Source: Owenia fusiformis
Taxonomy: Eukaryota > Annelida > Polychaeta > Sabellida > Oweniidae
NCBI GenBank assembly: GCA_903813345.2
Contig: CAIIXF020000170.1
Span: forward strand, 1 to 25,000
Direction of reading: 5' to 3'
DNA: 25,000 bases
Shown here: positions 10,743 to 19,601 of the stretch, piece by piece
How the letters are laid out: every line of letters begins with the position of its first letter
Numbering within the stretch: position 1 is the first letter of the stretch
Translations under genes and position numbers: made by a program
The notes under the pieces: model-generated
The model's input: the letters and a program-made list of their open reading frames with translations, nothing else
Databases searched by the model: none
What the model was told of the DNA's origin: nothing

Positions 10743-10756
10743 CCTTACCATTATCA

Positions 10757-11024
10757 TTATATACAAGGTATATTGTTTGAAATAACTGCAGAGTTACAGC
10801 ATTGTTGTGTAGCCGAGTTGTACACAGTATTATAACAACAATAGTAGATGCCATTTTGAGACGGACGTCTTTTAACACATTGTGTTTGCCAACAACACAC
10901 ACCAGTTCGGGTGTCGTAGACTTCCTTTCCACAACAGCGTTCGGTGTTGCCATAACGTCTCGGATGTACACAGTTACAACAGCAAATTTCAGTTTCGCGA
11001 TCATATGTTTTTTCTCCACAACAA
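10757..11024 (-). CDS. Galaxin-like exon 5 (last)
   Basis: The exon is 268 bp, with acceptor aattgtttag in phase 2. AG from exon 4 plus T makes Ser, giving SCCGEKTYDRETEICC. Three CC-repeat units follow (CCGKEVYDTRTGVCC, CCYNTVYNSATQQCC), then a short tail ending NNIPCI and the stop. Confidence 0.8.
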
Positions 11025-14000
11025 CTAAACAATTTAAACATGTTGAAAACAGAAGGTGATTTGTACTCTTTTTATATCAACAATTTTTAAGTATCTTCGA
11101 TTTTACTTTTTTAAACGTTGACCTGTTAATGAAATACTAATCTATCTTATAAACGCTTGCATAACTATGCTCACCTCCTTGAGCCCCCTCCCGGAACAAC
11201 CAATCCGTTGCAACATGAATAACCTTTCATGTAATAAGGTCGATTGTTGCAGCAACCATATAGAGACGAGCGCCACGCTCTGTTTCCACAGCAGATGTAC
11301 CCTTTTCCTCCGCTAGTCACCTGGCCGTTACAACAGCTTTGTTTCTTTGGGTCATACAGTTCGAACCCACAACAAGCGCTCTTTGTACCCTCTTTCTTTA
11401 ACACCTATAACATAATGAGTGCATTTATACTCCTTATATTATGTGCTTTAAAATGTTAAGTAGTGCTTTTTCAATACTAGTAATAGTATATGGTTCAATC
11501 TATTTCTTGACCACCAGAAACACCCTTTTCAAATATATCAGGAAATGGTTGGCACTTTACAAAAAGCAGTACACTTTCTTAACTGTAACTATTCTACAAA
11601 AGTTTTAATTGTATGAAAGTATTCAAAACTATGTTCTAAAATGGCAACATAATTTTAGATTTTTTAATTACCTATAATACTATTTAGTAGTTAGTCTCTT
11701 TTACTAAAATGCTCCCGAAAACGGGATTAAGATTTGTGAGAATACATTGATATCGAGAATGTCAATGGCCTTCAAATCGGAAAAAATACAGTTGTTCATA
11801 TACACTGTATGAGTTTATTAAAAATAAGAAATAAAAAAATAAAGAGCCATGAAATGTCCAAAATACAAAAGGATTTCGTACGATTTGAAAATGCTCACCA
11901 CAATGCGAAGTACGTCATGTACGTCACAAAATTATTGCTTAATTAAATATAAACGTTACCTGGTTATAGCAGCAAGTTTCAATTCGATAGTCATATGTTG
12001 AAGTTCCACAACACACGGTGAATTTGTCAGGTCTTGGTCGAACCTGACCATTACAACATAGCTGCTTATCGTAGTTATACCTTTGTTTGTTACAACATCC
12101 GAATGGCGAGTTGAATTTCGGCAGAACCTGTCCGTTACAGCACGACTGTTTTGTGGGGGCGTAGAGTCTACACGTTGGATAGTTGTAATGGTAGTAATAT
12201 GGCCTTGAGTAGTAATAAGAGTATGGGTAGTAGGGACAATATCGGTTGTAGTAGTAGTAGTGGTAGTTGCAGCAACAGGCGGTGTATTCAGCACCATTGG
12301 GTCCCGAGGGCATGTTATACACCCGACATCCGCAGCATCTTTGGTTGGCCACATTGTACAGCTGCGCGGTATAGTAACCAAATTGATAACAACTGCAACA
12401 TCTGGTGTTTGGGCCGTATATCCGGCTGTACACTCTTCCACCACAACATATCTGTTTGAGGGAATCATATGTGGTAGATGCCCCATATGCGTTCCAGCAG
12501 CATTGTGTGTTTTCCGTTCTCGGGAAAGCTCTGCTACCACAACATATTTCTTTTTTAATATTGTAGACCCCTTCACCACAACATCCCTCATCCTTGACTC
12601 TCGATATAGTACATTTTCCTCCGCAGCATCTTTGAGTTGGTGGATGGTATCCTTCGTTACCACAACACGACATTGGCTTATCACCCTGCCTTGGGACAAC
12701 CACTTTGTCGCAACACATTGCGTCCTTCGCTCTGTACGCTTCTTGTCCACAACAACGCAAAGTGCAACCAAGGTCGTTGTTGTACAATTTGCCATCACAG
12801 CAGAGTTTTTTCTGTGTATCATACGCCTCATCCTTGCAGCAGCCAATATAATTTACTCTCCCTATCTTGTATATATCATAGAGCTTATCTTTGCAGCAGA
12901 TTTGAAGGTTCGAGTTGTATGGTTTTCCGCAACAGCAGGCGTCTGTGTAGGTTTGCTTCCTGTACCAGTAATAACGATAGTAAATTGTCTTCCAATGTAA
13001 ACGCCCATCGCAGCAAAAGTATCGTATAGGGTCGTATAGACGCCCGGCACATTTGGAAGGTGATGGTGGGTAATACCAATATACCTTACTTAGACGAACT
13101 GACTCAGCGACCATCTTCGCTTCATCTGAAACGTCTTCGGGTGCAGTAACGGGCATTTTTATTGTTTCTGCAAAACGGCCTCCTCCAAGAGCTTTAACAA
13201 TAAAAGTTAATTTATGACTTTTCGTATAGACGTTTTGTAATTTTTAACTTAAAGATCTCGCATTTACTGACTGACTATGTTTGAGAATCATATAGATTTA
13301 AAGAAAATTATAAATTATTGCACGTGTTGCTGTTTAGAAATTCCATGTCATTCACTTACCAATTGGATTCATTTTTGTATCTAACTTTGAGTTGAACGAT
13401 TCAAATGACACAGATAAATCGTCAGTTTGTACTTCACTTGGAATTTTCGCTAATATTTCAGATGCATTGCCTTGCGAACTGTCCGGTGGAGGTTCAACAA
13501 GACTTTGTTTCTCTGCATTACTAATAATCGATGCCTGCCTCGCCTCCGCTTTATCTGCATCAGTTTCTACCATAGCCGCGACAGTTCTTTCTTCTGCATC
13601 AAGTGCCAATGTTGAGTCCTGTCCAACACTTCCAATAACTTCGATTCTGCCACTACCCTTCAAAGCATCAATTTTTTCAGCCCTGGTGGGTTCTTTTTGA
13701 TCTGCATGGATCACGCATGTGCTTGATGGAAATTGATCAATTAAATAAGTACTTGGTGGAAAATAATCAATCAATATGAAATATCAATAACTTTTCCCGA
13801 CAATTAAAAATAACGGTTACTTATTAATAAGTTACTTAAAATATATTATCTGTGTATATATTGAAATAGTTTCTGCAATTTAAACGTGATCAAGTTATAA
13901 AAGTGTCTGACCTTATAACAGCAATTACTATGAAAACTAGTCTTCGCATATTTCAAGGTAGCCGAGAATGCTCCGGATTAATAAAACAAATTAATTGTTC

Positions 14001-14161
14001 AGATGCATTTTATACGATTTCAAAAAATGTTTACCCTCAAGAATTGTTTTCGCTGTGACAATAGCCAATTGAACTAATAGATCATCATTAGCGATTGATA
14101 CTGTTGTTTTGAAATATTGATATTTAGTTTCGGGACATATCCGCGTGGTCAAATCCGCCAT
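10757..14161 (-). CDS. Galaxin-like CC-repeat protein, complete gene of 5 exons
   Basis: The exons, in transcript order, are 14161-14035, 13701-13360, 13167-11960, 11404-11175 and 11024-10757 (2,175 nt, 724 aa). Intron phases agree at every join (1, 1, 0, 2). The repeats read CCGxxxYdxxxxxxCCxGxx with paired cysteines, the signature of galaxin, first described as a coral skeletal-matrix protein and present in mollusc shell and mantle proteomes. About 15 repeats start at residue ~196. The first ~190 residues lack cysteine pairs. No signal peptide is visible at the predicted start, so secretion is not supported by the sequence. Alternative 5' exons outside this model cannot be excluded. Confidence 0.8.
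11175..11404 (-). CDS. Galaxin-like exon 4
   Basis: The exon is 230 bp, entered after ttatgttatag in phase 0 (codons V-L-K-K) and leaving at GGAG|gtgagc in phase 2. It carries about three galaxin repeat units (CCGFELYDPKKQSCC, CCGNRAWRSSLYGCC, then the first half of the next), so the last intron falls inside a repeat. Confidence 0.8.
11405..11959 (-). other. Galaxin-like intron 3
   Basis: 555 bp of AT-rich intron between exons 3 and 4, with nothing else recognisable in it. Confidence 0.6.
11960..13167 (-). CDS. Galaxin-like exon 3, main repeat block
   Basis: The exon is 1,208 bp, with acceptor ccgttttgcag and donor CCAG|gtaacg. It begins ETIKMPVTAPED in the joined frame. After a charged lead it carries about 11 galaxin repeats, for example CCGNEGYHPPTQRCC and CCGEGVYNIKKEICC. 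Two segments depart from the repeat: a short aromatic run (IYYRYYWY) after the first repeat and a long Tyr-rich insert at residues ~458-486. An internal ATG (13156) could serve as an alternative start. Confidence 0.85.
12179..12265 (-). repeat. Tyr-rich insert within a galaxin repeat
   Basis: Residues ~458-486 of the galaxin-like protein contain 17 tyrosines in 29 positions, plus His, Asn, Pro and Arg (NYHYYYYNRYCPYYPYSYYY and on). The DNA is a degenerate TAC/TAT codon run. The insert splits one repeat between its first Cys cluster (CCC) and its second half (CRLYAPTKQSCC), so it looks like codon-repeat expansion inside an ancestral module. Confidence 0.8.
13360..13701 (-). CDS. Galaxin-like exon 2, acidic low-complexity region
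   Basis: The exon is 342 bp, phase 1-1, with acceptor ccatgcag and donor ATTG|gtaagt. It encodes residues ~43-156: rich in Asp, Glu, Ala and Ser, cysteine-free and probably disordered. The acceptor has a weak pyrimidine tract, but it is the only nearby AG in the right phase. The frame stays open upstream into a 29-bp imperfect tandem duplication at about 13720-13777, which I treat as intronic. Confidence 0.65.
13702..14034 (-). other. Galaxin-like intron 1
   Basis: 333 bp, AT-rich. Near exon 2 it holds a 29-bp imperfect direct repeat (CTTGATGGAAATTGATCAAT, then CTTGGTGGAAAATAATCAAT). Nothing else was seen. Confidence 0.5.
14035..14161 (-). CDS. Galaxin-like exon 1 (start exon)
   Basis: The start ATG (14161-14159) has A-rich upstream bases and a G at +4 (gaaaATGGCG), a good initiation context. 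It opens 42 codons beginning MADLTTRICPETKYQYFKTT and ends at donor GAGG|gtaaac in phase 1, which fits exon 2 exactly. The peptide is mixed polar and aliphatic, with no cleavable signal-peptide profile. The exon is supported by context, phase and lack of stops rather than by homology, so it is less certain than exons 3-5. Confidence 0.6.
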
Positions 14162-14784
14162 TTTCTATAGAATTGAAATCAGTTTGTTTATTTGTTTTTC
14201 AAATGTTTTGCTCAGTTAATCAAAGCAAAACCTTGATTTGAGATGCATGAAAGAGTTGATGGATTTCATTTAAAAAATAGATACGAAATCAAAACAACTC
14301 ATATAGTATCGGATTTGATTGATTGGATTGGCATAAACAAATTTAGTTCGTCTGCTGTTAGTAAAAACGCGACAATATGACAGGCTATCAACCAAAAGTT
14401 AACCCCCGAAAAGTGGCACTATTCTTATATCTAGACTTAAATCAATGCGTTGAAAATAAAATGATATCTTATATTTTGACGAGCAGGCGAGTCATGTTTA
14501 CTAATTGAAAAGTAAATGGTTCTTCAGATGATTCTGAGATTAACAAGAAGAAAATGTGTCAAAGTGTGTTTTTGGGTAAAATATGTGTTTCTTTGCAGAA
14601 AAAACTTTAAAAGTAAAAAAATGTTTTTTTAATGCTGTTATAGTAAAAACAATCTGGTTGACTATAAAAAGAGAAAAAAATTATTATAGATTTTGGAGAT
14701 TTTTGGAAGCTTTCAGAGATTTTTCTACTGGTTGGCATTTGGTGAAATGAATAGTCAGTGTACCATTTATACTTATAGAGACAA
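14162..14784. other. Upstream region of the galaxin-like gene
   Basis: This AT-rich sequence would hold the 5' UTR and promoter of the galaxin-like gene. I see no convincing TATA box, initiator or other gene here. A stretch at 14580-14700 is rich in A runs. Confidence 0.4.
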
Positions 14785-15822
14785 TACGAGGGGCATTTGA
14801 AAAGTTCGTTTTTTGCTCTAAAAATACCAGGAATGATCAGAACAAGACAAAATTTGCAGGATGTATTGTTTGAATATTTATTATTAATCTTTGAAAATTA
14901 TAGCATGTAATATATTATAGTCACAGTTTTACATTCATTTGAAATATACTTGTCTCGATACCGTGGAGCAGTTTGAATGTTGATACTTTTACGTCACAAT
15001 CAATGTATCCAACCATACTGTAATGTGCAGTCCATGCACCTATCTTATCATAGTCACAACATTAAGCCAGTGGGTCGACTAGGGCTCTCTGTCTCCTACG
15101 AAATATTCTCCCCAAAATAGAATGCACTTTCTAAACCTCAATATCCAATCCATATAGGCATTTTCTAGGCCATTACTAAAGCATTCTTTGGTGGCTTGCT
15201 GTACAACTGTCCTTTTTGACTCATCTTCGATGGTTGAGATGCCTTTCTTGAACTAGTTCAACCAGCTTCTTATCATGGGATAGGAACAACAAGTGTCTTC
15301 ATATCTTGCTTTACATGTTCTTACAGTGTTCTTTGAGTCTTTTCCTTATTTTACACAGATTTTGATGCAAAGTCTCTGCTCTTTGATAAGTTCATTCACC
15401 ATTTTGCTCCACTGTTTGGAAACACCTGCTTCACCCAAATTTTAGTGAAGAGAGTGAGTCTATTTTGACGGAGGATTATGACATCACACTGACAGCACAG
15501 TGAGTCCATTCACCTGTAGACACTATTACATCACTGGCGTGTTGCTATGGCAACACATTTTAAACAAATAACTGTCATTTTCAAAAAACATATTAAGTTT
15601 TTTTCATTGTATGCATGTTTCATGCACTGCATTTTTAAGGTGCTCCAAGAACCAAGTCTCGTTGTTGTGGCAACCAAAAGTCCACTTCCTTATAAGGAAT
15701 CATATTAATTTGGGATTGTTGTATACCCAAGTTGTATATGGAACATATCTTGAAGGTTTTATAAATAAATCTGTAAAAAAAATTAAAGCAAAAAGAAACG
15801 AACTTTTCAAATGCCCCTCGTA
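14785..15822 (-). mobile_element. Internally deleted mariner-like element
   Basis: The ends are clear inverted repeats: ACGAGGGGCATTTGAAAAGT followed by TCG at the left, and its reverse complement at 15800-15820. Inside these, TTTTTTGCT pairs with AGCAAAAAG. Both ends are flanked by TA, the mariner target duplication. The body is about 1.03 kb, shorter than the usual ~1.3 kb, and holds a degraded transposase remnant on the minus strand (15079-15417). The element is non-autonomous. Its good ends but stop-bearing remnant suggest mobilisation in trans in the past. Confidence 0.85.
15079..15417 (-). pseudogene. Mariner transposase remnant
   Basis: One 113-codon frame runs from KQWSKMVNEL to a terminal TAG with two internal stops (codon 24 TAA, codon 55 TAG). 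Its N-part (KEQRLCIKICVK, then SYPMIRSWLN) resembles the mariner DNA-binding HTH region. Its C-part (MDWILRFRKCI, WGEYFVGD) resembles the transposase C-terminus (W-x-R-x-x-KCI...GDYFEGD). The DDE/D catalytic core between them is missing, consistent with an in-frame internal deletion of roughly 200 codons. Confidence 0.7.
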
Positions 15823-16689
15823 TTTAAAGGTGCAATGGCCGGAAATCGGGAATAATTCTTTAGATAAACTAAAGAAAAATCGTTGGTGCCTCAAACCTGC
15901 CGCCCCGAGGAATGGCTACGACCTGAACTTACTTTTGTCAAATTACCAGAGCCTGAAAGAAATCACTCACCTAGATATCGACGAAAGAAGTTTCAGTTTC
16001 GTTCGACTGCGAGAGCAAAATTGAAGCTGAACTTAACGTTTTTCATTTGTCGTAAAATTGACCTCATTTAACTACGCCATCTGGCGAATGAATCATTGTT
16101 TTCGTGTCATGTGATTCGTTGTTTTGTGTCACGTGACCTAACTTTAGACCTTTTGCCACCTAAAAAATGAAATTTTTCGATCGAAGAAAAAAATTTGCAC
16201 AAAAATTATAAACTCGGCTTGACATAATCTTTGTCACTCTATCGTCTTCTTGATGAAACACATCGGAACTTGGGAACTTGGGATTAATAGCCATTCAACC
16301 AAGCCACAAAAAGTATGCATATTAGTTGTTCAACATGTTCAATTGTGTTAATATTTCCGGGCACTCAACCTTTAACTACTCGAATTAGCATTGATATTGT
16401 AATTCAATTTCAGTTCCTACATATTCCTGTTCATAAATTATATTAATCACATATTCATAGAAGTAAAGAATGTGTGCCGTGTGTCACCAATGCATACTTT
16501 AATATATCCTCTAAACCTCTAGAGACACAATTAGCTTACTAGATAACAATTTAAAATGGACACCATGTTATCTGAAAACATGTTTGTCAGTAAAAACATC
16601 ACGGGTTGTCATTTACTATTTTGAAAAATGGAGTGAAGTAGGTCATTTTTACAAGTTTCAATGTTTTCACAATTTTTTTATTTAACTAA
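15823..16689. other. Intergenic, no gene seen
   Basis: An open stretch continues from the mariner end to about 16024, but it crosses the transposon boundary and has no recognisable domain. At 16091-16139 a ~24-bp sequence ending TCATGTGA or TCACGTGA is tandemly duplicated (E-box-like CACGTG in the second copy). Confidence 0.5.
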
Positions 16690-17300
16690 AGAGCTACTGT
16701 ACATATTCGCAGATACAAATGAGCCAGCACATGCAACAATGTCAATCGTAATTCCAAAACGATCTGGTTACTACTTTTTGTGTTATAGTAAAATACGATA
16801 AAATGGCGGCCATTTTTCAAACTAGCGGCCATTTTGAAAAATGGCCGCCTTCTACCAAATGTGTCATTAGACAGTGTGCCATGCTTATAGTATTCACATA
16901 CCAAATCTGAACAAAATCGCTCCACTACTTTTCGAGTTACAGCAAAAATCGTAAAATAACGAGTAAAGGCCACCATTTTTCAAGATGGCTGCCATGTGCT
17001 TCTTTAATATCTACATTTCTAGCTTTATTAATGTCCTTTATAATTTTTTTACATTCAAAACATATTGCTATTACAGTTTTACATATTGCACCTAAATTAC
17101 TGTAAAATCGGCACTAAAATGGCCGCCATTAAAAATCGGCTTTCGAGCAGAACTTCTACCCCCATAGGGCATACGTGTACAAAATATGAAAAAAATCGGG
17201 CCGACGGTATTTGAGTTATTGCCCGGAAGGACGGACGGACGTACGGACGGACGTACGGAGGCGTTCCCTATATCCCTCCGAACTTCGTTCGATGGGATAA
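16690..17300 (-). repeat. Interspersed repeat with ATGGCGGCC modules, copy 1
   Basis: The repeat is built of degenerate ~120-150-bp units, each with a near-palindromic ATGGCGGCCATTTT-type core (around 16801, 16847, 16985 and 17118). It ends in a GGACGGAC microsatellite (17227-17258) and the head CTATATCCCTCCGAACTTCG with TTCG following. Its reverse complement matches the head of the copy at 18722. The family is unnamed here. Its head contains a small hairpin (CGAAC/GTTCG). Confidence 0.75.
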
Positions 17301-17944
17301 TTACAATATTTGGATGACTTAATTTGATGTTTTTCAATATCGCCAAACATAATCAGACTTTGATAAGTAATCCAAAAGGGGATTTCCCGTTTCCAATATG
17401 GAGGTTGTTCTACAATATATAAATCGCATGAAATAGCAACTTTCCTGTCAAGTCATCTCAACAATTGTAAATATCCATCGTGGGGCACTTCGATGGTTAC
17501 CTCCAGTGATCTCGAGTTGATGCAATGTCTCTATTTAATGTACTGGCTTATCATCGAGATACGAAACTGATTGTGTATTAGACCCTAGACAAAGCAAATG
17601 GTGATGATGTCATTTATAAATTTCGTCCGCAATTATTTGCAATCAATTTTTATAGTTATTAATCATCATTCATATCGATAATCAAAAGGACATTTGTATC
17701 ATTCTATACATCCCGTCTCAGAAATTAATTTTTAAACCAGTTGTGGTAGATCTAGTAGGCCTGGTGAAAATCGTGTAAACTATTTTTCATTTACAAATCA
17801 AACTCATAATCGGATCCAAATACAGATGGAGACAGAAAGGACAGATTAATAATATAATTGTTTCCAATTGATTGTATAAATAAGTTCAATGAGCAATCAT
17901 TTTAATACACATTGATCCGATCCACTCGCACATCCATCCATCAA
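17301..17944. other. Caveolin 3' flank
   Basis: Intergenic sequence between the repeat head and the caveolin stop. Apart from a possible minus-strand ATTAAA at 17901-17906, nothing was identified. Confidence 0.5.
17901..17906 (-). terminator. Possible poly(A) signal, caveolin gene
   Basis: ATTAAA on the minus strand, 39 nt beyond the caveolin stop codon. No canonical AATAAA is closer. Confidence 0.35.
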
Positions 17945-18163
17945 CTAATGCACCAATTGTTTATGATCCTTATGGGCGTAGGACAATTTCTCAAACTCGT
18001 TCAAATCCATATCTGCCCCTCCCACCTTAGCCACACGTATATAAGAAAATACAGCGCCAACTGCCCTCCACACTGGTGCTACGAAGGCCTGCATAATTGC
18101 GTTAAACATCTGTTTCGTGCACACTAGCTGAATGAACCATGTCTTCAGAGAAGGTATGCAGAC
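17945..18163 (-). CDS. cav: Caveolin coding exon 3, C-terminal domain
   Basis: 72 codons plus TAG, from acceptor ttaattcattttcag. It starts VCIPSLKTWFIQLVC, which carries counterparts of two of the vertebrate palmitoylated cysteines (C107 and C120 here). It continues with the amphipathic FVAPVWRAVGAVFSYIRV and ends in a charged tail (NEFEKLSYAHKDHKQLVH). The third palmitoylation cysteine seen in vertebrate caveolin-1 has no counterpart. Confidence 0.9.
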   Translation of the reverse strand, partial: VCIPSLKTWFIQLVCTKQMFNAIMQAFVAPVWRAVGAVFSYIRVAKVGGADMDLNEFEKLSYAHKDHKQLVH

Positions 18164-19599
18164 CTGAAAATGAATTAAAATTTCATCATGCGCAGACGGT
18201 ACTTTGACACTCGCATTGTACTTTATCATAAACTGCAAATTGCGTCTAAAACGATAGAAACACGACGTTTGAGGAAAACAACAAGTCAAAACATCCAATA
18301 TTTGATAAAAGACATATCACTCACCCAAATGTAACAGAATGAGAGGAAAGCAAAGTGGCAACCCCAGAGACATGCACATGGAATGGCGCAGATAAGTGTG
18401 ATGATTCTATACGTCCACAATTTAACAGCTGTAAACACTTTGAAGGAAAGTATCCACACTTTGTCGAAGCTGAATATGGTCGGATCCGGCTCAGCAAAGA
18501 CTTCAGCAAAAGCTACCTACATGTTAAAAAACAATGACATTTCTATTTAAATATTAATATTATATATTGGTTTTAATATTATCTCTTTTGTCCACACGTC
18601 GGATTTGATTCGTCGTGGTCATTAATTTAGTTGTGTATTTCATGAAGGTTTCTGTAATCTTGTTTTTATTTGATTTTAGAATACAGCCTGCGTTCCCTTA
18701 AGTCATATGGACTAGTAATCTCACCGAACGAAGTTCGAGGGGGATATAGAAAAGCCGTCCGCCCGTCCGTTCGTCTGTCCATCCGTTAGTGTATCCGGGC
18801 GATAACTCAAATACCGATTGACGAATTTGATTCAAATTATAAGTTTATGCCTTATGGATATAGGGCCTCTGCTCGAGAGGGAACATGTGTGTCATTTTTC
18901 GTAAACGAAATGTAATCTTTTATAACTCAACTGATAAGTTGACTGATTTGGTTCAAATTTAATATACTGGTGCCTAAGGACAAAGGAGTTTTGCTGAAGA
19001 AGAATTTTTCAAAATGGCGGCCATTTTTCGTGAAAATGTAATCTTTGATAACTCCAGTTAAGTACCAGTCAACGAATTTGGCTGATACCTAGGGACACAG
19101 GAGTTCCTGTCGAGAAGGAATTTTCAAGATGGCTGCTGAATTTCAAAATGGCCGCCTTTCTTCATCTCAGAACGTAATCTTCGATAACTCAAATACCAGT
19201 GGAAGGATTTGGTTCAAATTCCAAATGCTGGTGTCTAGAAACGAGCTCTGGTCAAGAAGGAATTTTCAAAATGGCGCCTCAATTTCATAATGGCCACCAT
19301 TCTTCATTTCAGAATGTAATTTTCTATAACTCAAATACAAGTGGTCGGATTTGGTTTCAATTTTCGAAATGGCCGTTATTTATCAAAACATGTTTTGTTC
19401 GTTGGGATCTGCTATTCCGCGGAGTTGCCGTTTTCATTATTGGATTCAAATTATAGATACTCTATATTTATCATACCAGCAAATGTGAATTGACATCATT
19501 TGGGTCTCTTTCCATGACATCAATCTCACTGTCAGCTGGAACCTCTAAACCAGAGGTCTCCTTGCCTCCAACTTTAGCCTTCTCCTTCTTACCACCCAT
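17945..19599 (-). CDS. cav: Caveolin, complete 3-exon gene (177 aa)
   Basis: The coding exons are 19599-19477, 18516-18325 and 18163-17945, all joined in phase 0 with GT-AG introns. The product has the caveolin order: a short polar N-terminus ending MERDPNDVNSHLL, the signature-like FAEVFAEPD (residues 44-52), the scaffolding segment DKVWILSFKVFTAVKLWTYR (59-78), and a hydrophobic intramembrane hairpin with a central Pro (P87, about 79-105). A C-terminal part follows, with CIPSLKTWFIQLVC and VWRAVGAVFSYIRV. Caveolins form oligomeric discs in the inner leaflet of the plasma membrane and shape caveolae. At 177 aa the length is normal for the family. Acceptor tctatttcag directly before the ATG suggests a separate 5' UTR exon further upstream, which I could not place. 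Confidence 0.9.
18325..18516 (-). CDS. cav: Caveolin coding exon 2, scaffolding and hairpin
   Basis: 64 codons from acceptor aacatgtag to donor ATTTGG|gtgagt. It encodes the signature-like motif, the scaffolding domain and nearly all of the membrane hairpin (ITLICAIPCACLWGCHFAFL, then SFCYIW). The hairpin is unusually rich in Cys (C84, C88, C90, C94 and C102). The exon is flanked on both sides by introns, with the repeat copy of 18722-19430 in the upstream one. Confidence 0.9.
18722..19430 (+). repeat. Interspersed repeat, copy 2, in caveolin intron 1
   Basis: The head is CCGAACGAAGTTCGAGGGGG followed by ATATAG, then a CCGTCCG microsatellite, then GGGCGATAACTCAAATACC. After the head come about 4.5 degenerate units that start with (G/T)ATAACTC at 18801, 18921, 19047, 19183 and 19325 (spacing 120-142 bp). 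Units 2-4 carry AATTTTTCAAAATGGCGGCC or a similar core. It is inverted relative to copy 1 (16690-17300). Confidence 0.8.
19477..19599 (-). CDS. cav: Caveolin coding exon 1
   Basis: 41 codons, MGGKKEKAKVGGKETSGLEV and on to SHLL, with donor TTGCTG|gtatga in phase 0. The ERDPNDVN segment corresponds to the NRDPxxLN motif just ahead of the caveolin signature. Lys-rich start. The ATG is two bases after an acceptor-like ttcag (19602-19603), so this exon probably begins at 19601. Confidence 0.85.
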
Positions 19600-19601
19600 A
19601 G

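Larger units (their letters stand above)
10315..10756. other. Intergenic 3' ends of two convergent genes
   Basis: The 442 bp separate the stop of the antistasin gene (plus) from the stop of the galaxin-like gene (minus), so both 3' UTRs must fit here. It is AT-rich with no further coding signal. Confidence 0.6.

Noticed and set aside
10802-13029. Several plus-strand open stretches over the galaxin-like exons
   Set aside because: They are shadows of the minus-strand gene, whose CC-repeat frame and matching intron phases explain the region.
15611-16024. 137-codon plus-strand open stretch
   Set aside because: It crosses the right end of the mariner-like element, so half of it is transposon sequence in the wrong strand and frame. 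No domain was recognised.
17227-17258. GGACGGAC repeat as a possible CRISPR-like or regulatory array
   Set aside because: It is a simple microsatellite inside the interspersed repeat and also occurs, inverted, in the second copy. It has no spacers.
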